Assembly (NCBI GenBank): GCA_011049465.1
Contig: DSBP01000073.1
Location: 1 to 5,426, forward strand
Direction of reading: 5' to 3'
Length of the DNA stretch: 5,426 nucleotides
DNA from: a bacterium
Lineage (GTDB): Bacteria; Oederibacteriota; PGYV01; DSBP01
Position 1 is the first letter of the stretch; the number at the start of each line of letters is the position of its first letter. Position numbers and translations under genes: made by a program. The notes under the pieces were generated by a model. The model was not told where the DNA came from. It worked only from the letters and a program-made list of their open reading frames with translations, and did not search any database. Of this stretch, positions 1 through 5,426 are shown in pieces.

Positions 1-7
1 CAGCCAA

Positions 8-44
8 CCCTCTCTCCGGCTCTCTCCCTGAAAGGGAGAGAGGG
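8..44. repeat. Palindromic intergenic repeat (CCCTCTC / GAGAGGG type)
   Basis: Two pyrimidine-rich segments, 8-17 and 20-28, are each the exact reverse complement of part of the single purine-rich arm at 34-44. Segment 20-28 (CTCTCTCCC) pairs with 34-42 around a 5-nt TGAAA loop. Segment 8-17 (CCCTCTCTCC) pairs exactly with 35-44. One arm can therefore form two mutually exclusive hairpins. No T-run follows on either strand, so it does not look like an intrinsic terminator. CCCTCTCC...GGAGAGGG palindromes of this kind are often dispersed between genes in environmental bacterial genomes. Whether this one is multicopy cannot be told from one window. Confidence 0.6.
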
Positions 45-51
45 AAATAAT

Positions 52-80
52 TAGACAGATGCTTATTACATTGTTATACT
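52..80 (+). promoter_or_regulatory. Sigma70-type promoter of the ygbA-family gene
   Basis: A -35 element TAGACA (52-57, 5/6 match to TTGACA) and a -10 element TATACT (75-80, 5/6 match to TATAAT) are separated by exactly 17 bp. Transcription would begin near 87, leaving a leader of about 46 nt before the ATG at 133. The placement and strand fit the downstream gene. It is inferred from consensus matching only. Confidence 0.6.
56..66 (+). promoter_or_regulatory. Possible NsrR-type half-site in promoter spacer
   Basis: CAGATGCTTAT matches 9 of 11 positions of AAGATGCYTTT, the half-site known for the enterobacterial NO-sensing repressor NsrR. It overlaps the last two bases of the -35 element and runs into the spacer, where a bound repressor would block RNA polymerase. 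E. coli ygbA is a known NsrR target, which makes the match more meaningful. The inverted second half-site expected one base further on (68-78) is not recognisable. An NsrR from another phylum may use a different motif, so this stays tentative. Confidence 0.35.
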
Positions 81-95
81 GGATTTATGAGAATT

Positions 96-118
96 TGTCC
101 GGTAATTTATACCTGATA
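96..118. promoter_or_regulatory. Imperfect dyad in the 5' leader of the ygbA-family gene
   Basis: GGTA (101-104) and TACC (110-113) form an exact inverted repeat around ATTTA. Outward pairs 98-99/115-116 and 96/118 also match, and 100/114 and 97/117 do not. It lies between the predicted transcription start (about 87) and the ribosome binding site (122-125). It could be an operator or a weak leader hairpin. The arms are short enough to be chance. Confidence 0.25.
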
Positions 119-121
119 CTT

Positions 122-125
122 GGAG
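122..125 (+). promoter_or_regulatory. Ribosome binding site of the ygbA-family gene
   Basis: GGAG lies 7 nt before the ATG at 133, normal Shine-Dalgarno spacing. It supports that ATG as the start. Confidence 0.7.
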
Positions 126-132
126 ATTATTT

Positions 133-462
133 ATGAACAGGCGGATTAAACGGGAAAAGGCCACCATAAAGGCCATGATTCGCATCTACTGCAGGGCCAA
201 GCACAGCTCTAAAACAGGCCTCTGCGCCTCCTGTGAGGCCCTTTTAGGCTATTCCATGGGCCGTATTGGCCTTTGCCCCTTTATTGACGACAAGCCCACA
301 TGCGTCAAATGCCCGGTCCACTGCTATACCAAAACCCGCAGGGAAGAGGTGAGGGAGGTTATGAGATTCAGCGGGCCGAGGATGATTTACAAACATCCTG
401 TGCTTGCTGTATTGCACATAATGGACTCACATAAAAAGAAAAAGAATATAAAGCCTGAATAA
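133..462 (+). CDS. ygbA: YgbA-family (nitrous oxide-stimulated promoter family) cysteine-rich protein
   Basis: This 109-residue protein is recognised as a member of the YgbA_NO family (named for the nitrous oxide-stimulated promoter), close in length to E. coli YgbA. Seen directly: a basic N-terminus with the family-like 'ATIKAMIRIYC' start, seven cysteines (C20, C31, C34, C48, C57, C60, C64) including CASC and CVKCPVHC clusters, and a conserved-looking 'VMRFSGPRMIYKHP' stretch at about 76-89. The tail is lysine-rich. There is no signal peptide or membrane segment, so it should be cytoplasmic. The cysteine spacing suggests zinc or iron-sulfur binding, which is inference. In enterobacteria the gene is induced by nitric oxide and repressed by NsrR; its biochemical role is not well defined. 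It stands alone, with its own promoter and GGAG ribosome binding site, and is convergent with the downstream operon. Family assignment is confident; the molecular function is unknown. Confidence 0.9.
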   Translation: MNRRIKREKATIKAMIRIYCRAKHSSKTGLCASCEALLGYSMGRIGLCPFIDDKPTCVKCPVHCYTKTRREEVREVMRFSGPRMIYKHPVLAVLHIMDSHKKKKNIKPE

Positions 463-722
463 ACAATTTAACAAACCCAAATTGCGCCTAATTGACAAGC
501 ATAAATTTTACAGTTAATCCAAAACATTAAGCTTAAATTTTAACCTCATGGCCATTCAGGCCAAAACCTTTCCACAACTAATCAACATCATGCCCGGATA
601 TCCTAGTTAACATAAGATACATTATGCGAAGTAGACAATATGTAATTCAAACCCTTTTTCGGGCCCTGATTTAATGCCCACATTATACAGGTTGATTTAC
701 CTTAATCAGATATCATTACGCG
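463..722. other. AT-rich convergent intergenic region, no gene found
   Basis: This stretch separates the convergent ends of the ygbA-family gene and the four-gene operon. It is visibly richer in A and T than the flanking genes. I see no convincing ORF, tRNA or strong terminator. It contains weak inverted repeats only: CAATTT/AAATTG (464-469/479-484), TGGCC/GGCCA around ATTCA (549-563), GGGC/GCCC (661-664/676-679) and TGATT/AATCA (693-697/704-708). None is followed by a T-run on the expected strand. There are also a 10-bp palindrome TTAAGCTTAA (527-536) and two copies of TAAATTTTA (502-510, 534-542). Both transcripts must end here or be terminated by Rho, or they overlap. Confidence 0.6.
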
Positions 723-1394
723 TTAGTTTATCAATCCTCTGAGCAATTCAAGTGATTTATCCGCATCAACAACCTTCTCCCCCAATAAACCTATGTATTT
801 GCCATAATCAGCCTCAAAACCGGCCATATCAGCCTCTGCAAGAGCCTTTTTAGAGGCCTTAAGCTCCTTTATGAGGGTTTGCAGGCGCCTGAGCTGCTGC
901 TCCTGTGTGTTGAGCCTGTTGAGGACAAAATCCCGCTTTAAATCCGCCTTAAGAGCATCAACAGAGGCTTTGTCAAGGAATTCATAAGCCAACGCGTCCT
1001 CAGCCGCGAGCGCGTCAAGAAAAGCCAGGCTTTGGCCATCTGTCCCTGATTTTAAAGACTGCGAAGCGTCCCTGATGATTACCGCGCGCATTTTAAGAAG
1101 TTCTGATTTGAGTTTTGCGGAATCCTCATAAAGACGGTTTGTCTCGCGCACAAGCGCGGCCCTTCGCTGGATTACGCGCTCATTCTCATTTCTTGAGAAG
1201 AAATTCCATGAACTTGAACGCGAATCTGTCTTTAGCGATTTCATAATTATCTCATTTGCCGTGATTCTCGACGAGATATTGTTGAATTGAGTGATGGCTT
1301 TTGTTAATGCTTCATTATCCACGGCGTCCATAGCAAGCAGCGTGCCAAGAACAAAAACCATAAAAACTGCCGACCAAATAATGCGCAGATTCAT
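723..1394 (-). CDS. Exported coiled-coil protein of unknown function
   Basis: I do not recognise this 223-residue protein as a named family. Residues 1-21 look like a Sec signal peptide or N-terminal anchor: a short n-region with one Arg, a hydrophobic core IIWSAVFMVFVLGTLLA, and possible cleavage after A21 or A24. No lipobox cysteine is present; the protein has no cysteine at all. The rest is strongly helical and charged, with coiled-coil-like stretches at roughly 71-108 and 155-188. A Ser/Asn-rich segment (about 54-70) and an Ala-rich helix (about 122-150) interrupt them. It is therefore probably periplasmic, or tethered to the inner membrane facing the periplasm. It is the last gene of the operon. 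Its ATG overlaps the regulator's TGA (ATGA), and a strong AAGGAG site lies 5 nt upstream inside the regulator gene, so it is cotranscribed and probably translationally coupled. Its position suggests a role with the two-component system or the barrel, as an accessory sensor or an output; that is inference. Confidence 0.8.
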   Translation of the reverse strand: MNLRIIWSAVFMVFVLGTLLAMDAVDNEALTKAITQFNNISSRITANEIIMKSLKTDSRSSSWNFFSRNENERVIQRRAALVRETNRLYEDSAKLKSELLKMRAVIIRDASQSLKSGTDGQSLAFLDALAAEDALAYEFLDKASVDALKADLKRDFVLNRLNTQEQQLRRLQTLIKELKASKKALAEADMAGFEADYGKYIGLLGEKVVDADKSLELLRGLIN

Positions 1395-2722
1395 TTCTGC
1401 TCCTTTATGCCGTATTTTTGCATCTTATACTGGAGCGTGGTCCTGCTTATCTTCAGTTCTTTAGACGTTTTGGTCTGGTTAAAGGAGTGCTTTATCAGCG
1501 TTTTTTGAATAATCCCCTTTTCCATATCCTCAACAGCCTTCTCAATCCCGTCAGAGAGGTCAACCATGAGCCCCTTTTCAACCTGCGCCGCAGAGCCGAG
1601 CGCGGCTTCAATATTCAGTTCGCCGCCGTCCGAGAGTATCACGGCCCGCTCAATTATATTCTGAAGCTCGCGGATATTGCCCGGCCATGGATATGACTTG
1701 AGTCGCGCTGCCGCGTCCGGCGTCAGTTTTTTTTGCGGCCCGCTTTTTCCGAGAAGGCGCAGTGCAATCTCCTCAATGTCTTCCGGCCTTTCGCGCAGGG
1801 GCGGTATGTGCATGGGAAAGACATTTACCCTGTAATAGAGATCCTCGCGAAATTCCCCGCTTTTTACCATCCGGGCGAGGTTCCTGTTTGTGGCGCAGAT
1901 GACTCTCGCGTTTGTGGTTATTGATTTGTTTGAGCCTACCCGTTCAAACGCCCTGTTTTCAAGGACCCGCAGGAGCTTTACCTGTATGTCCGCCGGAATG
2001 TCTCCAAGCTCATCAAGAAAAAGCGTGCCGTCCTCCGCGTACTCTATTTTGCCTTTTCTCATCTTATCCGCGCCCGTAAAGGCCCCCTTTTCATGCCCGA
2101 AGAGCTCTGATTCAATGACTCCGCGGGCAAAAGCAGCGCAGTTAACCGGGACAAAGGGCCCCTTTTTTCCGCTCAGCCTGTGTATGGTATATGCCGCGAG
2201 CTCCTTGCCTGTGCCTGTTTCACCCGTAATAAGGACGGTCGCGTCCGAACCCGCGACTTTCGCTATCTCCGTTTTTATGCGCTCAACAGCGCGGCTCCTG
2301 CCTGCCATCTCCCCGAATACGGAATCCTTTTCTGAGGCGTAATATTCCTTTTCCTCAAGGTTTTTCTTCGCGGCAAGCAGGTTCGCGGTTTTTAACTCAA
2401 TCTCCTCCAGCGAAAAGGGCTTGGGGACATATTCATTGGCGCCCGATTTCATGGCTTCGACTGCGCTTTGTATGGAGGAAAAGGCCGTGATTACAATTAC
2501 AGGCGAGGTTTTATTGGATTCCCTGAATTTTTTTATAAGCTCAAGCCCGCTCATTCCCGGCAGCCTTATGTCTGTTATCATGAGGCTGATATTTTCGGAA
2601 TCAATGAGCTTCAGCGCCTCTTCCCCTGAGCCGGCTGCTTTTACCGTGTAAGCGGGCTCAAGCGCGGCAATGAGGCTCTCTCTTATATTTTTTTCATCTT
2701 CAACAACAAGAATCAGCGCCAT
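1391..2722 (-). CDS. Sigma54-dependent NtrC-family response regulator
   Basis: This 443-residue protein has the complete NtrC layout. The receiver domain (about 3-118) carries the acidic pocket E8/D9, phosphoacceptor D51 in ITDIRLPG, T79 and K101. The AAA+ domain (about 136-365) shows Walker A GETGTGKE (167-174), the sigma54-contacting GAFTGA loop (213-218), Walker B LFLDE (234-238), sensor I ATNR (277-280), arginine-finger region FREDLYYRVN (291-300) and sensor II WPGNIREL (346-353). The C-terminal Fis-type helix-turn-helix (about 413-437) reads NQTKTSKELKISRTTLQYKM. With an intact GAFTGA loop and Walker motifs it should hydrolyse ATP to open sigma54 promoters once phosphorylated. Its start directly follows the kinase stop (TAAATG) with GGGG 5 nt upstream, so the upstream kinase is its obvious partner. 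The genes it controls cannot be told from here; no -24/-12 promoter was found in the window. The family assignment is certain, but the specific gene name is not. Confidence 0.97.
   Translation of the reverse strand: MALILVVEDEKNIRESLIAALEPAYTVKAAGSGEEALKLIDSENISLMITDIRLPGMSGLELIKKFRESNKTSPVIVITAFSSIQSAVEAMKSGANEYVPKPFSLEEIELKTANLLAAKKNLEEKEYYASEKDSVFGEMAGRSRAVERIKTEIAKVAGSDATVLITGETGTGKELAAYTIHRLSGKKGPFVPVNCAAFARGVIESELFGHEKGAFTGADKMRKGKIEYAEDGTLFLDELGDIPADIQVKLLRVLENRAFERVGSNKSITTNARVICATNRNLARMVKSGEFREDLYYRVNVFPMHIPPLRERPEDIEEIALRLLGKSGPQKKLTPDAAARLKSYPWPGNIRELQNIIERAVILSDGGELNIEAALGSAAQVEKGLMVDLSDGIEKAVEDMEKGIIQKTLIKHSFNQTKTSKELKISRTTLQYKMQKYGIKEQK
1400..1405 (-). promoter_or_regulatory. 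Ribosome binding site of the coiled-coil gene, inside the regulator gene
   Basis: On the minus strand AAGGAG lies 5 nt before the ATG at 1394, inside the last codons of the response-regulator gene. It fixes the start and supports coupled translation at the ATGA overlap. Confidence 0.7.
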
Positions 2723-4099
2723 TTATTCCCCTTCCTTTTTGTCTTCCCGGGGAAGCTTTATGCTGAACATGTTCTTCCCCTCTTTTACTTTATATTCCAG
2801 CGTTCCACCGTGTTTTTCAATGATAATCTTTGTAATGGCAAGGCCTATGCCCATGCCGCCCTGCTTTGTGGTAAAAAACGGCACAAATATACTCTCCACA
2901 GCCGCGTCCGGAATCAGCGGCGCGTTGTCGCTTATCTCTATAACCGCAGCTCCGGCTTTTAAGGAGAAACAAACCTCAACATCTTTTGCCCCTGCCTCGT
3001 AACTGTTTTTTATTATATTGACAAGCGCCCTGTTTAAGAGCACCTCATCCGCGCTTATCATCATGGCATCTCCGCGGATACCGGGATACAGGGCCCTTAA
3101 TCCCGGAAAACCGTCAAGGAGCGGTTTTACCAAAGAGCCTGCCGTAATGCCGGCCTTTTCAACAGCGTTGTCCCTGGCAAACTGGACAAAGCGCTCGGTT
3201 ATTATGTTGAGCCTTGATACCTCTTCCCTGATTTTTCCGAGTTTTTCAGCGGCTGCCTTGCCGGGGTTTGACCGGGACGCGAGCTCAGCCAGGCTGTAAA
3301 TCGCGGCTGCCGGGTTCCTCACCTCGTGCGCGAGCCCCATGGCCGCTGCCTGCACCTCCTTGTACCTGGACTCCTCAAGTTCTTTCAGCCTCGCGACCAG
3401 CGCGTTTATCCTTTTCAGGAGGTATGAGAACTCATCATTCGGGCCGTCTTTTAAAACAACGGGGCCGCCGCCGCCCGACATCCTCTCCATCTGGGCGACC
3501 GTGTAATCAATGCGCCGTGTTATAAGAAAAGAGAAGCCCAGCGCAAACAGCAGGGCCGGAACAAACAGGGCCGCCATTACCGCGGCCTGCCTGCTTCTCA
3601 TCTCGCCGAAAAACGCGAGCGGGCCGCCTTTCAGCCTCAGCATTATGTAGCCCTTTATCTCCCCGCTTTCCCTGCCGTAATAATAGACCCTGTCTTTCAC
3701 ATATTCAACGCCGTCCCTGTAAGTGACTGAGTAATTTTCTCCCGTAGGAAGTATGTAGGTGTCAAGAAAAAGCGTCTCCTGAAGTGTGCTGATACAGCGC
3801 CTTCCCGCCGTATTTATGAACGTAATGTCAACTCCCCATGTCTCCTTCGCTGTTTCAAGGATACTCATGTAGTTTTGATGGAACCCCGTAAGCCGGTCAT
3901 CCGGAGAAAGCATAAAAACCAGGGGTGATACCTGTTTTTCAAGCGACTCCCCTATCATGTCCATCCTGTTGTTAAGCTCGCTGTCGAGCGTATTTTTCGC
4001 TATTGTAATGACAAAGAGGTCAATAAGGAAAAAGTTGATTACAAGAACAGCCGCCAGCCCGCCGAATATCTGCCACCTGAGCGCGCGCCTGTATTTCAT
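2723..4099 (-). CDS. Membrane sensor histidine kinase with Cache-like periplasmic domain
   Basis: This 458-residue inner-membrane kinase has its domains in the usual order: TM1 (about 11-34), a periplasmic sensor region (about 35-171), TM2 (about 172-194), HAMP linker (about 195-246), dimerisation/phosphoacceptor helices with H258 in AHEVRNP, then the ATP-binding domain. The latter has N-box NIIKNSYEAG (361-370, N365), F-box IFVPFFTTK (404-412) and G2-box GGMGIGL (414-420). The sensor region has a strand pattern such as DITFINTAGRR (91-101) and GYIMLRL that resembles a single Cache/PDC fold; this is a by-eye call. The G1 box is odd: D391-N-A-P-L-I-P where DxGxG is usual. The aspartate that contacts adenine is kept, but both glycines are lost. 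It should autophosphorylate on H258 and pass phosphate to D51 of the downstream regulator. The gene starts 10 bp after the barrel gene's stop with only a weak GTAAGGCGGG leader, which suggests translational coupling. The ligand is unknown. Confidence 0.93.
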   Translation of the reverse strand: MKYRRALRWQIFGGLAAVLVINFFLIDLFVITIAKNTLDSELNNRMDMIGESLEKQVSPLVFMLSPDDRLTGFHQNYMSILETAKETWGVDITFINTAGRRCISTLQETLFLDTYILPTGENYSVTYRDGVEYVKDRVYYYGRESGEIKGYIMLRLKGGPLAFFGEMRSRQAAVMAALFVPALLFALGFSFLITRRIDYTVAQMERMSGGGGPVVLKDGPNDEFSYLLKRINALVARLKELEESRYKEVQAAAMGLAHEVRNPAAAIYSLAELASRSNPGKAAAEKLGKIREEVSRLNIITERFVQFARDNAVEKAGITAGSLVKPLLDGFPGLRALYPGIRGDAMMISADEVLLNRALVNIIKNSYEAGAKDVEVCFSLKAGAAVIEISDNAPLIPDAAVESIFVPFFTTKQGGMGIGLAITKIIIEKHGGTLEYKVKEGKNMFSIKLPREDKKEGE

Positions 4100-4109
4100 C
4101 CCGCCTTAC

Positions 4110-5381
4110 CTAAAAACTTAAGCCCGTGCCGAGCGACAGTGTCAGGTAGGAGTAATTGTAACTGCCGTACGCCTCGTATTTCATGTTTGACATGGCGCGG
4201 CTGAAAAAACAATTAATGGAATAGTTCCAGAACGATGTTATGTTCTGCCGTATGGAGAGCGATAGCGTGTAGCCCTTGTCATTCTGCCTTGATTTCGAAT
4301 AAGTGCCGTCAATGTTTTTAGAGTTCCTGTTTGTGTATGTAAGCGTGTTATAGGCGATTCCTATCAGCGCGGCTGGCTTGTATTCCGTGAAGAGCCGGAA
4401 CGGAAATTCATAAGTGAGCGAGGCGCTTATCGCGTGCTCTCCGTAATCATAGTATCCCTCTATGAACTCGTCATCCGAAGGGTCGAGATTGTTCAGCGAG
4501 TCATAATAATTCTGGCCCGTTGTCCTCGCGGTAAACCTGTATCCGAATTCAGCGCCTGACACGCGTCCGGCGTAATAGGGCGCCTTGATTTCAAATACGG
4601 CGAAGCGGTCTATACGCCTCGCCTTTTCATCAGGCGTGCCGTCCGGCCTGATTATTCTCTGCTCAAGGTAAGGTATGTAATCATAATTGAATGACAGTAT
4701 CATGAACCAGCCGCTGTCCCCCCATTTCAGCGAATCCGACACGTAGAAGCTGTGTGTGAGGTTATCCTTTTCTTTTGTGGCTTCCGCGTTCAGCGTGCCG
4801 CCGAGCACATCAGGGTCTATCATGCCGAGAAGCGATTCGTAATTTGGAAAGCGCCTGTCAATGTACTTATAACCCGCTGTAATCTCCTGGCTGCCGGGCC
4901 ACGCGTCAAGCCTTACCGCGTTTTCCGCGTAAAAACCAAGGTCCCTGTAGTCATAAAGCCCTGTGCCTATGGCCTCGTCATTTGTCTGCTGTATGAAGCT
5001 TTTCCTGAATAATCCGCGCGCCCGCGCTTCCCACGCGTCCCCCATTATTTCATAATTGAACCCGTATGAGAGGTAAATGTCGAGCCACTGGGAAAAGAGA
5101 AACCGCCTGTCGTCAATGTTAAGCGGCTGGGCCGTGCCCGAGTAATTAAGCGTAAAGGTCGGTATGAACCAGAGCCGGGGCAGAATATCGGTATTTGCCA
5201 TAAATGAGCCGGCAATCCCGGCTTCCGCGCCAAGCTTTTTGTCGAGCTGTGATGTCTCTGCCGTCACAAGCGTCGGGTATGTCAGAGCGCCGTTTATGTC
5301 AAGCGCGGGCACAAAATCCCAGGCAAAACCCGCTGATGCAAGCGCCATAAGACAGGTTGTAATAAGCAATTTTCTCAGCAT
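4110..5381 (-). CDS. Outer-membrane beta-barrel protein of unknown function
   Basis: This 423-residue protein is exported by Sec. MLRKLLITTCLMALASAGFA is a clear signal peptide with cleavage expected after A20. The mature part is rich in Tyr, Phe, Gly and alternating polar/hydrophobic strands, for example WFMILSFNYDYI (225-236), AGAEF-like strand pairs at 266-286, AISASLTYEF (317-326), YTLSLSIRQN (371-380) and YLTLSLGTGLSF (412-423). It ends in Phe, the standard signal for Bam-mediated assembly. It is probably a single barrel of roughly 14-18 strands; I did not count them. Acidic, Asn/Asp-rich loops (about 292-313) would face outward. I do not recognise the family; a porin-like role is possible but unsupported. 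The start at 5381 is chosen because AGGAGGA (5388-5394) sits 6 nt upstream and the signal peptide begins there. An in-frame ATG at 5411 would add ten residues, has no visible ribosome binding site and would place the real one inside the coding region. It is the first gene of the operon visible here and lies 10 bp ahead of the kinase. Confidence 0.85.
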   Translation of the reverse strand: MLRKLLITTCLMALASAGFAWDFVPALDINGALTYPTLVTAETSQLDKKLGAEAGIAGSFMANTDILPRLWFIPTFTLNYSGTAQPLNIDDRRFLFSQWLDIYLSYGFNYEIMGDAWEARARGLFRKSFIQQTNDEAIGTGLYDYRDLGFYAENAVRLDAWPGSQEITAGYKYIDRRFPNYESLLGMIDPDVLGGTLNAEATKEKDNLTHSFYVSDSLKWGDSGWFMILSFNYDYIPYLEQRIIRPDGTPDEKARRIDRFAVFEIKAPYYAGRVSGAEFGYRFTARTTGQNYYDSLNNLDPSDDEFIEGYYDYGEHAISASLTYEFPFRLFTEYKPAALIGIAYNTLTYTNRNSKNIDGTYSKSRQNDKGYTLSLSIRQNITSFWNYSINCFFSRAMSNMKYEAYGSYNYSYLTLSLGTGLSF

Positions 5382-5387
5382 CTTTCG

Positions 5388-5394
5388 TCCTCCT
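5388..5394 (-). promoter_or_regulatory. Shine-Dalgarno site deciding the barrel gene start
   Basis: AGGAGGA on the minus strand, a near-perfect Shine-Dalgarno sequence, lies 6 nt before the ATG at 5381. It selects that ATG over the in-frame ATG at 5411. The operon promoter is not identifiable in the 30 or so bases remaining upstream and probably lies beyond the window. Confidence 0.8.
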
Positions 5395-5426
5395 GAAAGA
5401 ATTATTAACACATACGCTATTGAGGG

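Noticed and set aside
20..42. Rho-independent terminator of a gene to the left of the window
   Set aside because: The stem is strong, but the bases after it on either strand are not a T-run. A dispersed palindromic repeat fits better.
492..520. Orphan promoter with TTGACA at 492-497
   Set aside because: At 17-bp spacing the -10 is TAATCC, a poor match, and no plus-strand gene follows.
549..563. TGGCC-ATTCA-GGCCA hairpin as operon terminator
   Set aside because: The stem is only 5 bp and no T-run follows on either strand.
1418..2651. Several plus-strand open frames (1418-1696, 1733-1924, 1890-2342, 2421-2651)
   Set aside because: They lie opposite the NtrC-family gene, have no ribosome binding site or recognisable domains, and read as low-complexity antisense shadows.
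2670..3525. Plus-strand open frames opposite the kinase (2670-3002, 3018-3299, 3268-3525)
   Set aside because: They are antisense to a gene with unmistakable kinase motifs. Ser/Pro/Arg-rich composition is typical of shadow frames.
4752..5233. Frames 4752-5012 (+) and 5045-5233 (-) within the barrel gene
   Set aside because: Both overlap the barrel coding sequence in other frames and have no supporting start signals or homology that I recognise.
5382..5426. Sigma54 (-24/-12) promoter for the operon
   Set aside because: No TGGC-N8-TTGC pattern is present in the short upstream stretch. A TAATAAT sequence there could be a -10, but its -35 would fall outside the window.

Overview
The window comes from a diderm (Gram-negative type) bacterium. 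One gene encodes a signal-peptide-bearing outer-membrane beta-barrel ending in phenylalanine, and another encodes a sigma54-dependent NtrC-type activator. The lineage cannot be fixed from sequence alone. Frequent AGG and CGC arginine codons, a sigma54 two-component pair and a CCCTCTC-type intergenic palindrome would fit an environmental Deltaproteobacteria-, Nitrospirota- or candidate-phylum-like genome, but that is a guess.

Left part (1-722). A short palindromic repeat (8-44) is followed by a good sigma70-type promoter (52-80). This drives a single small plus-strand gene (133-462) of the YgbA / 'nitrous oxide-stimulated promoter' family, a cysteine-rich protein linked in enterobacteria to the nitric oxide response. 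The spacer of this promoter holds an 11-bp match (9/11) to one half-site of the NO-sensing repressor NsrR. A separate imperfect dyad lies between the promoter and the ribosome binding site. An AT-rich 260-bp convergent gap (463-722) follows, in which I find no gene and no convincing terminator.

Right part (723-5381, all minus strand, read right to left). Four tightly packed genes look like one operon: a secreted outer-membrane beta-barrel (start best placed at 5381), a two-transmembrane sensor histidine kinase, an NtrC-family response regulator, and a small exported coiled-coil protein. The barrel-kinase gap is 10 bp. The kinase stop touches the regulator start (TAAATG), and the regulator and last gene overlap by 4 nt (ATGA). 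The layout suggests that the kinase reads a periplasmic or envelope signal through a Cache-like extracytoplasmic domain and phosphorylates Asp51 of the regulator, which then activates sigma54 promoters. The barrel and coiled-coil proteins would be envelope partners, or outputs, of the pathway. No sigma54 promoter is visible in the window, so the targets are unknown.

The points most worth a second look are the unusual ATP-lid G1 box of the kinase (DNAPL where DxGxG is expected), the unrecognised envelope proteins at both ends of the two-component operon, and the NsrR-like site in the ygbA-family promoter. No RNA gene, CRISPR array or insertion sequence was seen.
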